DNA of 50,385 nucleotides. Origin: Acidimicrobiaceae bacterium (lineage in GTDB: Bacteria > Actinomycetota > Acidimicrobiia > Acidimicrobiales > RAAP-2). The stretch is taken from NCBI GenBank assembly GCA_003160635.1, contig PMLV01000121.1:66818-117202 (forward strand). The letters are read 5' to 3'. The position numbers and the translations under genes are program-made. Positions 25,820 through 33,021 of the stretch are shown in pieces (within the stretch, counting starts at the first letter, position 1; every line of letters begins with the position of its first letter). Under the pieces are notes generated by a model, which saw only the letters and a list, made by a program, of their open reading frames with translations, was not told the origin of the DNA and did no database searches.

Positions 25820-27020
25820 GCCCGGGGGCGAGGCGCCGTTCGCCCGGGAGACGACAGATCCAGGGCCGCTGTCCGGACTTATCGTCGCCGATTTCAGCCG
25901 CGTGCTGGCCGGACCACTCGCGACGATGATGTTGGGCGACCTCGGAGCGACGGTCATCAAGGTTGAAGAGCCGGCACACGGTGACGATTCCCGGGCCTGG
26001 GGCCCGCCCTATGTTGATGGGGAGAGTACGTACTACCTCAGCATCAACCGCAACAAGCGCAGCATCACACTCGATCTGCGGACCACTGAGGGTGCAACCC
26101 TCGCGCAAGAGTTGGCCGCCCGCGCCGACGTCATGGTCGAGAACTTCCGTGCGGGCCGGCTGGCCCAGTACTCGCTGGACTACGACAGCGTCGCCCAGGT
26201 CAACCCGGCCGTCATCTATTGCACCGTCTCGGGTTTCGGCTCTGGTCCAGGGTCGGCACTGGCCGGCTACGACTTCATCGCCCAAGCGGTGGGCGGGCTC
26301 ATGTCCATCACGGGCCGCGAGGAAGGACCTCCCACGAAGGTGGGCGTGGCTGTCGTCGATGTGTTGACGGGGCTCCACGCCTGTATCGGCATCATGGCCG
26401 CGCTCGCGGCACGCGCGAAATCGGGCCAGGGTCAGCGAGTCGAGGTGAACCTCCTCTCCAGTCTCATCGCCTCCCTCATCAATCAAGGATCCGCATACGC
26501 CAATACCGGGCTGGTGCCACGGGCGATGGGAAATCGGCACCCGAGCGTCGTTCCCTACGAGACGTTCAACACGGCGGACGGCGTCATCGCCGTAGCAGTC
26601 GGCAACGACACCCAATTTCGCAGCTTGTGCACGTTATTGGGGCTGCCCGCACTCGGTGAAGATGAACGGTTCTGTGTCAACGCTGCACGCGTGCGTCACC
26701 GAACCGAGCTCATCGAGACCCTCGAACATGCACTGGCGTCGGATACGGCAGCGCGGTGGGCCGTGCGCATGAACGACGCAGGCGTCCCCTGCGGACCCAT
26801 CAATGACATCGCCGGGGCATTTCAATTAGCGGAATCCCTGGACTTGAATCCGATCACCATGATGCAACGTCACGCTGGAGCTGCGATCGCCCAGCTCTCA
26901 AACCCGATCCAGCTTTCGAAGACCCCTCCCCGGTACACGTTGCCACCCCCCACGCTCGGAGGCGATAACGAACGCATCCTGAAGTGGCTCACCGCACCCG
27001 CACAGGCGCTCGAGTCTTAG
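25809..27020 (+). CDS. Class III CoA-transferase (CaiB/BaiF family)
   Basis: A 403-residue family III CoA transferase, which moves CoA between carboxylic acids through an aspartyl-CoA thioester. Seen: LIVADFSRVLAGPLATMMLGDLGATVIKVE-type N-terminus (about residues 22-52), NRNKRSITLDL, the likely catalytic D184 in VAVVDVLTGLHA, and RHPSVVPYETF. It is the last gene of the co-directional run and would activate an acid intermediate for the thiolase-like enzyme. The stop codon (TAG) overlaps the stop of the convergent SnoaL-like gene. Confidence 0.93.
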   Translation: MAPEPGGEAPFARETTDPGPLSGLIVADFSRVLAGPLATMMLGDLGATVIKVEEPAHGDDSRAWGPPYVDGESTYYLSINRNKRSITLDLRTTEGATLAQELAARADVMVENFRAGRLAQYSLDYDSVAQVNPAVIYCTVSGFGSGPGSALAGYDFIAQAVGGLMSITGREEGPPTKVGVAVVDVLTGLHACIGIMAALAARAKSGQGQRVEVNLLSSLIASLINQGSAYANTGLVPRAMGNRHPSVVPYETFNTADGVIAVAVGNDTQFRSLCTLLGLPALGEDERFCVNAARVRHRTELIETLEHALASDTAARWAVRMNDAGVPCGPINDIAGAFQLAESLDLNPITMMQRHAGAAIAQLSNPIQLSKTPPRYTLPPPTLGGDNERILKWLTAPAQALES

Positions 27021-27877
27021 ACCGGGGCAAGTGAAGTCCCATAACCGAGTATCGCCTGAAACCGTCGTGCTCCGGAGATCGGCAGGATGGTAGCGGTGGA
27101 CATCTCATGTGGTGACCATGCACCCGAGTCCGAGAGTGCCTCACCGATCCATCTGACATTGGCAAAGACGTACCAATCGGTGACCACGAGGTTCAAGATC
27201 GTAAAGGTGGCAGGCCTCCACGAGAGGAACTGCTCGTCCAGCGCGATGCGTATCTCCTCCTTCCCTTCACCGACGCACATCCGACCCTCGGCGTCGGTGC
27301 AGCTACGAATGCCCAGCGCACAGTCCTCCTCGAGGAGGTCGACCACCTTCTGCCCGTTGCCCGTGCACCACGCGGCCAGGAAGGCCTCGTGCTGGTCCAC
27401 CGTTTCCATCAACTCTTCGGTTGGGGGCTCGTGATGGACCGACCTTGTGGCCATGGCATCGGCAAAGCTCGTGCGGTTCCACGGGATCTCCCCCAAAATG
27501 CCGCCGGCGGCAATCGGGAAGAGTACGGCGGTGTCAACCGCAAAATCGTGCGGCTCAACCGGATGGTCATCACACCCAGCGCGTGTACGCATGGTGGCGA
27601 CGCTTTGTTGAAAGACGAACCAGTCACTGACGATGCGCCGTATCTGGCGAGAGCGCACGACGTCCAACGACGTCCGCAGATTGACATAGTGGTCCCTGAC
27701 TGCGGCGGGTGTCTCAGCGACCTCCAATTCCAGCTTTCCGTATTCTCTCGTGACGATGAAGAATCGGGGATCAGGAGCGACGGTGCCCATGATCTGGTCG
27801 ACGTCGTTGGAGAATTCCGCCCGTAGGTGGGCCATGACCTTGGCCAGATTCTCCTCATACACGTGTGCGATCGTCAT
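27017..27877 (-). CDS. Tandem NTF2/SnoaL-like protein
   Basis: A 286-residue protein that appears to hold two NTF2-like (SnoaL-like) cone-fold domains. The first is around residues 1-135 (YEENLAKVMAHLRAEFSNDV ... FIVTREYGKLEL). The second is around 150-280 (EELMETVDQHEAFLAAWCTGNGQKVVDLLEEDCAL ... VTDWYVFANVRWIGE). The fold is used by small isomerases, dehydratases and polyketide cyclases, and by ring-hydroxylase beta subunits; no catalytic set is evident here. The ATG at 27877 has GGGAGG about 7 bases upstream. It is convergent with the CoA transferase and overlaps it by four bases. Confidence 0.7.
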   Translation of the reverse strand: MTIAHVYEENLAKVMAHLRAEFSNDVDQIMGTVAPDPRFFIVTREYGKLELEVAETPAAVRDHYVNLRTSLDVVRSRQIRRIVSDWFVFQQSVATMRTRAGCDDHPVEPHDFAVDTAVLFPIAAGGILGEIPWNRTSFADAMATRSVHHEPPTEELMETVDQHEAFLAAWCTGNGQKVVDLLEEDCALGIRSCTDAEGRMCVGEGKEEIRIALDEQFLSWRPATFTILNLVVTDWYVFANVRWIGEALSDSGAWSPHEMSTATILPISGARRFQAILGYGTSLAPV

Positions 27878-28004
27878 ACAGCAGCCTCCCGACGCCATGC
27901 TTAGCCGGACTTCTCGCCTTCGGCCAGCATCAGCGGCCCTCCGCAGGTCGATACCGCACCGCATGCCTGGTGGCCAGCCTGAAGCCTGCCCCGGGAGGGC
28001 CTCG

Positions 28005-28018
28005 GGGCAATTCGTCCC
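28005..28018. promoter_or_regulatory. Outlying DosR-like box
   Basis: GGGCAATTCGTCCC is a 14-bp site with the same outer layout as the cluster further right and is nearly identical to the site at 28103-28116. It lies 128 bases upstream of the SnoaL-like gene and 87 bases left of the next box. Alone it would not be called; its resemblance to the neighbours makes it worth noting. Confidence 0.35.
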
Positions 28019-28102
28019 AGCACTGACGGCCTTGGACTTCTTGTCACGGGATGGGTGAGGGGACGAGCCGACCCGAACCGGGTACAAAGGTTCTCGTCAA
28101 TA

Positions 28103-28192
28103 GGGCAATTAGTCCCAGAACGCGGAAAACCGATATCCATAGGGACGTTGGTCCCGATTTCGGTCCGGAGGGCAACTAGGGAACTTGGTCCC
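28103..28192 (+). promoter_or_regulatory. Array of three DosR/DevR-like boxes before the 107-aa gene
   Basis: Three 14-bp sites fit the core of the mycobacterial DosR box (GGGACTWWAGTCCC): GGGCAATTAGTCCC (28103-28116), GGGACGTTGGTCCC (28142-28155) and GGGAACTTGGTCCC (28179-28192). Centres are 39 and 37 bases apart. A GACAAT hexamer at 28217-28222 could be the -10 element, which would put the last box at about -43. This stretch between 27878 and 28234 contains no gene. Confidence 0.65.
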
Positions 28193-28234
28193 TACGCAAA
28201 CGCACCCAGGCGCGCTGACAATGGAGGGATGTCG

Positions 28235-28558
28235 ATGTACACGCAACTACTCACCAGCGCGCCGAGAGGACCGCTCGAGAACCTGCAGGGCGAGGCACTG
28301 CTTTGCTACACGCTCGACTGCCAATCCGAAATGCTGGCGTCGGGACCGATTACCCGCGCCACCGCCATGTCCGCGTTGGCGATGGAAGTTGCCTACGATT
28401 GCGCCTTGCTCAAGCTCTGTGCGGCCAACGGCATCGACACGGTCGCCACGGACTTCTCGCACCCGGCAAACGATCGGCGCCGCCTCGAGGCTGCACTAAA
28501 GGAGGCCGGCATTGATCTGACCTCTCTCGCCTGGCAATGGAAAGGCCCTCACGCCTGA
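28235..28558 (+). CDS. Unknown small protein under DosR-like boxes
   Basis: A 107-residue soluble protein that I do not recognise. It is helical in character, with cysteines in LLCYTLDCQSEML and AYDCALLKLCAANG, and ends in LAWQWKGPHA. No membrane segment or signal peptide is seen. The ATG at 28235 is preferred over the in-frame ATG at 28229 because GGAGG is directly against the earlier codon. The position behind three DosR-like boxes and beside a universal stress protein suggests a dormancy, hypoxia or redox-stress role (inference). Confidence 0.7.
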   Translation: MYTQLLTSAPRGPLENLQGEALLCYTLDCQSEMLASGPITRATAMSALAMEVAYDCALLKLCAANGIDTVATDFSHPANDRRRLEAALKEAGIDLTSLAWQWKGPHA

Positions 28559-28598
28559 GCGTTGCCAACAGTTGGTGACGTAGTTCCTGATCGACTTC

Positions 28599-29144
28599 TC
28601 ACGTCGCCGAGAGCGTATGGTTGTCCGGCCCGATGGCCATCTTCAGCTCGACCGTCCCACACTCGACCGTTGACTCGGTGGGATAACCCGTGGCGTGGAA
28701 CACCGCGAGCATGGCCTTGTTCTCAACCAGTACTTCGGCAATGAGACATCTGATTCCCGCCTTCCTTGCCCGCGCAGCCAGACGATGGAGCAGCATCGTG
28801 GCTATCCCATGATGCTGAAATGCATCAGCCACCACGAATGCAACCTCGGCCTGCGTCGGATCATCCAGCCGGTCGTAACGCCCGACTGCGATGAGCTCGC
28901 CATCCCGTGCTACCACCAGGGCAGCGCGGTCTCGGCCATCCACCTCCGTCAAATGTGCAACCTCGGCCGGTTGCAATGCAAGGTGCGGGTAGAAGTACCT
29001 CAGCGTGACGGAGCGGCACGAGAGACGCCCATGGAACCGAACCAGCGCTTCGGCGTCGTCTTGTCTGATCGGACGGAGCGTTGCCATGGTCCGATCGCCG
29101 AGCTCGAAGAGCTCGCCAACCGCCGTTGTGCTCGCCATTGCCAT
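28599..29144 (-). CDS. GNAT family N-acetyltransferase
   Basis: A 181-residue Gcn5-related acetyltransferase. Seen: ATLRPIRQDDAEALVRFHGRLS at the start of the fold, RALVVARDGELIAVGRYDR-type strands, AEVAFVVADAFQHHGIATMLLHRLAARARKAGIRCLIAEV (acetyl-CoA-binding motif A with Q-H-H-G-I-A), and NKAMLAVFHATGY. The ATG at 29144 has GAGG 4 bases upstream; ATG 29138 is an alternative. It resembles the protein-lysine acetyltransferase modules in actinobacteria, but the target is unknown. Its promoter shares the DosR-like boxes at 29180-29265 with the divergent universal stress gene. Confidence 0.88.
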   Translation of the reverse strand: MAMASTTAVGELFELGDRTMATLRPIRQDDAEALVRFHGRLSCRSVTLRYFYPHLALQPAEVAHLTEVDGRDRAALVVARDGELIAVGRYDRLDDPTQAEVAFVVADAFQHHGIATMLLHRLAARARKAGIRCLIAEVLVENKAMLAVFHATGYPTESTVECGTVELKMAIGPDNHTLSAT

Positions 29145-29179
29145 AGGCCTCACTGTGACAGGGTGCAGAGCGAGCGGTA

Positions 29180-29265
29180 GGGGCAATGGTCCCAACCGAG
29201 GGACAAATTGTCCGCGGAGACCGGGCGAAGGGACCGTTTGCCCTAAGTCGTGGGACCTTTGTCCC
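29180..29265. promoter_or_regulatory. DosR/DevR-like box array in a divergent promoter
   Basis: Between the GNAT gene (start 29144, minus) and the universal stress gene (start 29329, plus) are GGGGCAATGGTCCC (29180-29193), GGGACCGTTTGCCC (29230-29243) and GGGACCTTTGTCCC (29252-29265). The last two are centred 22 bases apart, that is two helical turns. The last is the best match in the window to the DosR core. A 13-bp palindrome GGACAAATTGTCC at 29201-29213 lies between them with different spacing. GACGAT at 29289-29294 sits about 33 bases right of the last box centre, as GACAAT does in the other array. Confidence 0.68.
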
Positions 29266-29328
29266 TACCACCATCGCGGCAAATGCGTGACGATGGGTCC
29301 GAGAGTCCGACGCAATGCAGAGAATGAG

Positions 29329-29808
29329 ATGGTGATCATGAACCACGACGCGAACACTTCAACCGACGGATGCGAGAAGGGCGAACTCCGGATCGTCGTG
29401 GGGGTCGACGGTTCCGAATGTGCGGACCGAGCCGTAGAGTTCGCCGCCCATGAGGCAGCACGATGGGGGGCTCTTCTTCACGTCGTGAGCGCGTACGAAG
29501 TATCCCCCAATGCCGGTTGGGTCGTCATACCCCTCGAGCCCTATGAGGTGAATGCAGCGGCAAGCGTGCGCAAAGCGCTTTCCCGCATCCACGAACTCGA
29601 GCCGGGCGTGGTGACGAAGGGAGAGCACATTCACGGCTTCGCCGGGAACGTCCTCGTCGAAGCGAGCAAGGGGGCGTCGCTGCTGGTCGTCGGGACCCGG
29701 GGACGCGGAGAGGTCGCCAGCCTGATCCTGGGATCGATCTCCGAGCATTGTCTGCACCACGTCGACGAGTGCCCTATCACCATTGTCAAACACACGGGAT
29801 CGGCGTAA
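29329..29808 (+). CDS. Universal stress protein (UspA family)
   Basis: A 159-residue single-domain universal stress protein. The N-terminal strand LRIVVGVDGSECADRAVEFAAHEAA-type pattern (about residues 20-45) and the ATP-binding signature G-x2-G-x9-G-S (GTRGRGEVASLILGS) are both complete, so it belongs to the ATP-binding type. Many DosR-regulated genes of mycobacteria encode such proteins, which agrees with the boxes upstream. ATG 29329 is adopted; ATG 29338 is an alternative. Confidence 0.92.
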   Translation: MVIMNHDANTSTDGCEKGELRIVVGVDGSECADRAVEFAAHEAARWGALLHVVSAYEVSPNAGWVVIPLEPYEVNAAASVRKALSRIHELEPGVVTKGEHIHGFAGNVLVEASKGASLLVVGTRGRGEVASLILGSISEHCLHHVDECPITIVKHTGSA

Positions 29809-29943
29809 TCGCTGCATCAACGAACGTGCTTTGCGCCCACTTCGACACCGCGACCTTCGGGTCGGCCCGCTATCGGGCTTCGGGAGGAATCTGGGTGGTC
29901 AGGCACGACTGTCTCCGAAGCCGAGCGACTCGGCGCTCGGCCC
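29809..29943. other. Decayed sequence upstream of a reductase remnant
   Basis: This stretch after the universal stress gene has no gene with a proper start. A short run in the frame of the following fragment (GTTVSEAERLGARPVP) may be an eroded part of the same dihydrofolate-reductase-like gene. Confidence 0.3.
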
Positions 29944-30129
29944 GTGCCGATCCTGCCGCGGCGGACCGCTTCGGGGATCGTTGACGAACTACACCTGCTG
30001 ACGGTGCCGGTCCTCGTCGGGGGAGGCACACGATGGCTCCCCCACGGAGTCTCGTCGGATCTCGACCTTCTCGACACACGCCGATTCGGCAACGGCGTTG
30101 TCTTCCTCAGATACCGCGTCAAACCATGA
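29944..30129 (+). pseudogene. C-terminal remnant of a RibD/dihydrofolate-reductase-family protein
   Basis: About 61 residues match only the C-terminal end of the pyrimidine reductase / dihydrofolate-reductase-like family: SGIVDELHLLTVPVLVGGGT, followed by a final strand and FLRYRVKP. The N-terminal two thirds with the NADPH site are missing, and no start with a ribosome site precedes it. It is best read as a gene remnant. The 62 bases from its end to the P450 stop at 30192 show nothing recognisable. Confidence 0.55.
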
Positions 30130-30191
30130 GGGTTGGCTTGGAACAGGGCCCCTGTGAAAAGTCGAGGTCCCCTATACCACTGTCCAGAGGT

Positions 30192-31454
30192 TCACCGTTG
30201 CGGGACGCTGAACCGCGCCGGGAGGCTCACCCAGCCGTTGACCGCTCCTACCCTCGGATAGCGAACCGCGCCAGCGGTGTCGACGACGTAGTCGCCGATG
30301 GTGTCGAGGACGGTGTCAAGCACGGCGTCAAACGTCGCCCGGGCCAAGGGAGCCCCGATACAACGGTGGGGACCGAAGCCGAAGGCCACGTGCGGGCGAG
30401 TGTCACGGGTCACCTCCACTCGGTCCGGCTCGTCGAACACGGCGGGATCCCGGTTGGCTGCCGTCCAGGAGAGAAGCAGGCGCTCGCCGCGACCGAGGTC
30501 CTGTCCTCCGATCCGCACGGCACGGGTTGCCGTGCGTGCGGTGGCCGGGGCGGGGCTGAACACCCGGAGGAACTCTTCGCGAGCCGACGGGCGCAGGTGC
30601 GGCTCGTCGATGAGCTGGCGGCGGACGTCGGGGTGCTCAGACAGCCAGAACAGGGCGTTGGCAAGCAACGCCGTTGTGGTATCGACCCCGCCGGCCACCA
30701 CCGCGAACAAGACATTCACCGCATCGGCATCGCTCACCGGTTCGCCGTCGATCTCGGCCGCAACGATCACAGAAGCGACATCGTGCGTGGGCGACCGACG
30801 CCGAGCGATGACCAGGTCCAGCAACGTGGCCCGTAGGTGGCCGATGCCCTCAAGAGCGGCCAGCCAGGTCGGTGAGTGAGGAGGAGCGGCAACGAGAGAA
30901 TGCAACGGCTCGGCAAAATTCTCCCACTGGTGGGCGTCGAGCCCGACCAGGACCATGGTGACCATTGCCGGAACGGGGTTGGCGAGGTCCAGCACCAAGT
31001 CGATCGATCCGGACTCGAGGTGGCGGTCGAGCCGCTCCGCGACCATGGCCCGGATCACGGGAAGCCAAGGGGCGGTAGCCGCAGGGGTGAACCATGGAAG
31101 GAGCAAGCGCCGGTACTGGTGGAACGCCGCCCCATCCATCTCAGAAGGGATCGATCGGTAGTGCCCTTGCGGGGGAATGGCGATGCCCCCGAACTCCTTG
31201 CCCAACCGCGACCCGTCGAGGTCGTGTTCGGAAGAGAACGCCTCGGGGTCGCGCCCACACCGCCGCACGAGGTCGTGTGACGTCACGACCCAGTAGCCGT
31301 CATGGGCCGGTGTGTGAGCCACCGGACATGAGCTTCGCAACTGGGCGTGAGTGGCCGCGGGGTCCCACTGGTCCAGGGGTCGATGGTGATCATACGGATC
31401 AAGCCCAGGCCGCTGATCCGTTGAAACACCAGGTGGAACGGCCTCGGGCGCCAT
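30192..31454 (-). CDS. Cytochrome P450
   Basis: A 420-residue P450 with I-helix VVAGGVDTTTALL, K-helix EEFLRVFSP and heme loop FGFGPHRCIGAPLAR. The GGVDTTT form is shared with the P450 at 12828-14069 and differs from the CYP125/142-like enzyme at 19680. The N-terminus (ATG 31454) has no membrane anchor. It follows a SnoaL-like gene on the same strand with a 2-base gap, so the two are surely co-transcribed. No ferredoxin is adjacent; the one at 12587 is a candidate donor. Confidence 0.93.
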   Translation of the reverse strand: MAPEAVPPGVSTDQRPGLDPYDHHRPLDQWDPAATHAQLRSSCPVAHTPAHDGYWVVTSHDLVRRCGRDPEAFSSEHDLDGSRLGKEFGGIAIPPQGHYRSIPSEMDGAAFHQYRRLLLPWFTPAATAPWLPVIRAMVAERLDRHLESGSIDLVLDLANPVPAMVTMVLVGLDAHQWENFAEPLHSLVAAPPHSPTWLAALEGIGHLRATLLDLVIARRRSPTHDVASVIVAAEIDGEPVSDADAVNVLFAVVAGGVDTTTALLANALFWLSEHPDVRRQLIDEPHLRPSAREEFLRVFSPAPATARTATRAVRIGGQDLGRGERLLLSWTAANRDPAVFDEPDRVEVTRDTRPHVAFGFGPHRCIGAPLARATFDAVLDTVLDTIGDYVVDTAGAVRYPRVGAVNGWVSLPARFSVPQR

Positions 31455-31456
31455 GT

Positions 31457-31822
31457 TCAGGGAGCAGTCCCGATCGGTGGGATCCGGCGGACGAAGACCT
31501 CTATGCGCTCGATTCGATCTTCAGGGTCCATGCGGAATGTCCCAGCCACCCGCACCGCGTGGGGCGAGCCCTCGACCTCGATCGTCTCCGTGACGTTGAC
31601 ATGGACCATTGGACCTTCTTCGATCACCTCGGTGATCTCCACCTTCTGGCCCTTGAGGGTGGGCAAAAGGTCACGCAGGAAGGCGACGTAATCGTCGGGA
31701 TCTTCCCAGGCGTGCTCATCGTATGGCCCCACCCGGCTGAAGGAGTCGGAGAGGCAGCCTCGCACTTCCGCCCAGTCATGGCGATCCATTGCGGCAAAGT
31801 AGCGATCGATGGTGGCGTTCAC
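31457..31822 (-). CDS. SnoaL-like (NTF2-fold) protein
   Basis: A 121-residue single NTF2-like domain: ATIDRYFAAMDRHDWAEVRGCLSDSF opens the fold, then VAFLRDLLPTLKGQKVEITEVIEEGPMVHVNVTETIE-type strands and a final sheet strand with RIERIEVFVRR. The function could be isomerase, dehydratase or ligand binding. The GTG at 31822 is chosen because the fold starts there; the open frame continues upstream to 31993 and would overlap the preceding gene. It lies 2 bases before the P450 gene, probably acting on the same pathway. Confidence 0.7.
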   Translation of the reverse strand: MNATIDRYFAAMDRHDWAEVRGCLSDSFSRVGPYDEHAWEDPDDYVAFLRDLLPTLKGQKVEITEVIEEGPMVHVNVTETIEVEGSPHAVRVAGTFRMDPEDRIERIEVFVRRIPPIGTAP

Positions 31823-31940
31823 ATCGTTACGGTAACGGGTGAAGACGGCCCGCGCCGTGGGAGGCGTCGTTACGGCAGGCGGTATAGCAGCATGGCGTTC
31901 CGGCTCAGGATCTTCTCCTGGGCGCCGGCCAGTCCAGCGT

Positions 31941-32795
31941 TCACCGGGCAGGTGGCCGCAATGCCCGCCCGGTGCTCGTCGCCCACGCCTCAATGAGCGC
32001 GTCGTAGGGGTCCTGCTGGATCACCTCGGACTTCGCGGGGAATTCGAACGCCTCAGGGGGCAGATCCCCGTGCTCGAAGAGATGGGTGGCGAATTGGCGG
32101 TGCACCCTGGCGGCGGAGGCCGTCCCCCATCCGGTCGACAGAACGACGTCCAGGCCCGGCATGACGGTACCGAAGCCCACGATCGGCACTGTCACCTCTG
32201 CCTTGATCGCCGCGACCTGCTCTTCGGTCGCGAAAGTCGGGAGGAACGCGTCGGCGCCGGCATCCTGGTAGGCAACGCCACGACGCACGGCCTCGTCGAG
32301 CGAGCCGGAACCGCCACCGCCGACGGCGTAGAGCTCATCACAGCGGACGATGATCGTGAAGTCGGGATCCCGCCGCGCCGCGACCGCGGCCCGGATCCGC
32401 GCCTGCATATCGGCGATCGACAGAAGGGGCCCAGCCCACTTCGAGTGCTTTGGCGGGATCTCGTCCTCAATGTGGATCCCGGCGACACCAGCGTGTTCAT
32501 AGCGCTGGATGCTCCGATAGACGTCAGCCACCGTCTCCCCACACTGGTCCGCATCAACGATCAAGGGGATCGTGATCGCCTCGGCGACCCGGCCGGCCTG
32601 CTCGATCATCTCGGTCGGGGTGAAGACGCCATTGTCGGGGATGGCGTAGTGCATCATGCTCGTCCCGTGGCCGCCCATGTAGGCGGCGGGAAAGCCCACG
32701 TCCTCAATGATGCGGGCGCTCAAGGCGCTGTAGCACTCGGCTGCCATGAACGGGTCCCCGGCTATGAGCGATCGCAGCTCTTGACGAGTTGACAT
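31941..32795 (-). CDS. Isocitrate lyase/PEP mutase family protein
   Basis: A 284-residue member of the isocitrate lyase / phosphoenolpyruvate mutase superfamily. The barrel start MAAECYSALSARIIEDVGFPAAYMGG, the metal region LIVDADQCGET and GIHIEDEIPPKHSKW are recognisable. The catalytic-loop signature of true lyases (KKCGH or KRCGH) is replaced by PPKHSKW, so canonical isocitrate or methylisocitrate lyase activity is doubtful; a decarboxylase or hydrolase activity is possible. AGGAGG lies 7 bases before ATG 32795. It is the first gene of a minus-strand group with the SnoaL-like protein and the P450, and diverges from a thioesterase. Confidence 0.82.
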   Translation of the reverse strand: MSTRQELRSLIAGDPFMAAECYSALSARIIEDVGFPAAYMGGHGTSMMHYAIPDNGVFTPTEMIEQAGRVAEAITIPLIVDADQCGETVADVYRSIQRYEHAGVAGIHIEDEIPPKHSKWAGPLLSIADMQARIRAAVAARRDPDFTIIVRCDELYAVGGGGSGSLDEAVRRGVAYQDAGADAFLPTFATEEQVAAIKAEVTVPIVGFGTVMPGLDVVLSTGWGTASAARVHRQFATHLFEHGDLPPEAFEFPAKSEVIQQDPYDALIEAWATSTGRALRPPAR

Positions 32796-33021
32796 ACCGG
32801 TGCCTCCTGATCGGACGTTTTCGAGGGCGATGGGCCTCGGACGGACCTCGCCGCGCTGGACCCGACGAGTTCCCCCCGGCGTGAACGCGATGGTAACGAC
32901 CACCCTCCCTTTCCACAACATGCGCCTTGGTTCGCCCGTGTGCCTGGGCGCGGGCACGGCGGCTCGCGAACCGCTCCCGGACTTGCGCCCCGGGGATCAT
33001 TGCGGGGAAGCTCCTGCGGTC

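Noticed and set aside
29200-29213. GGGACAAATTGTCC as a further DosR-like box
   Set aside because: The palindrome is 13 bp with an odd centre, so the half-site spacing differs from the other boxes; mentioned only as a neighbour of them.
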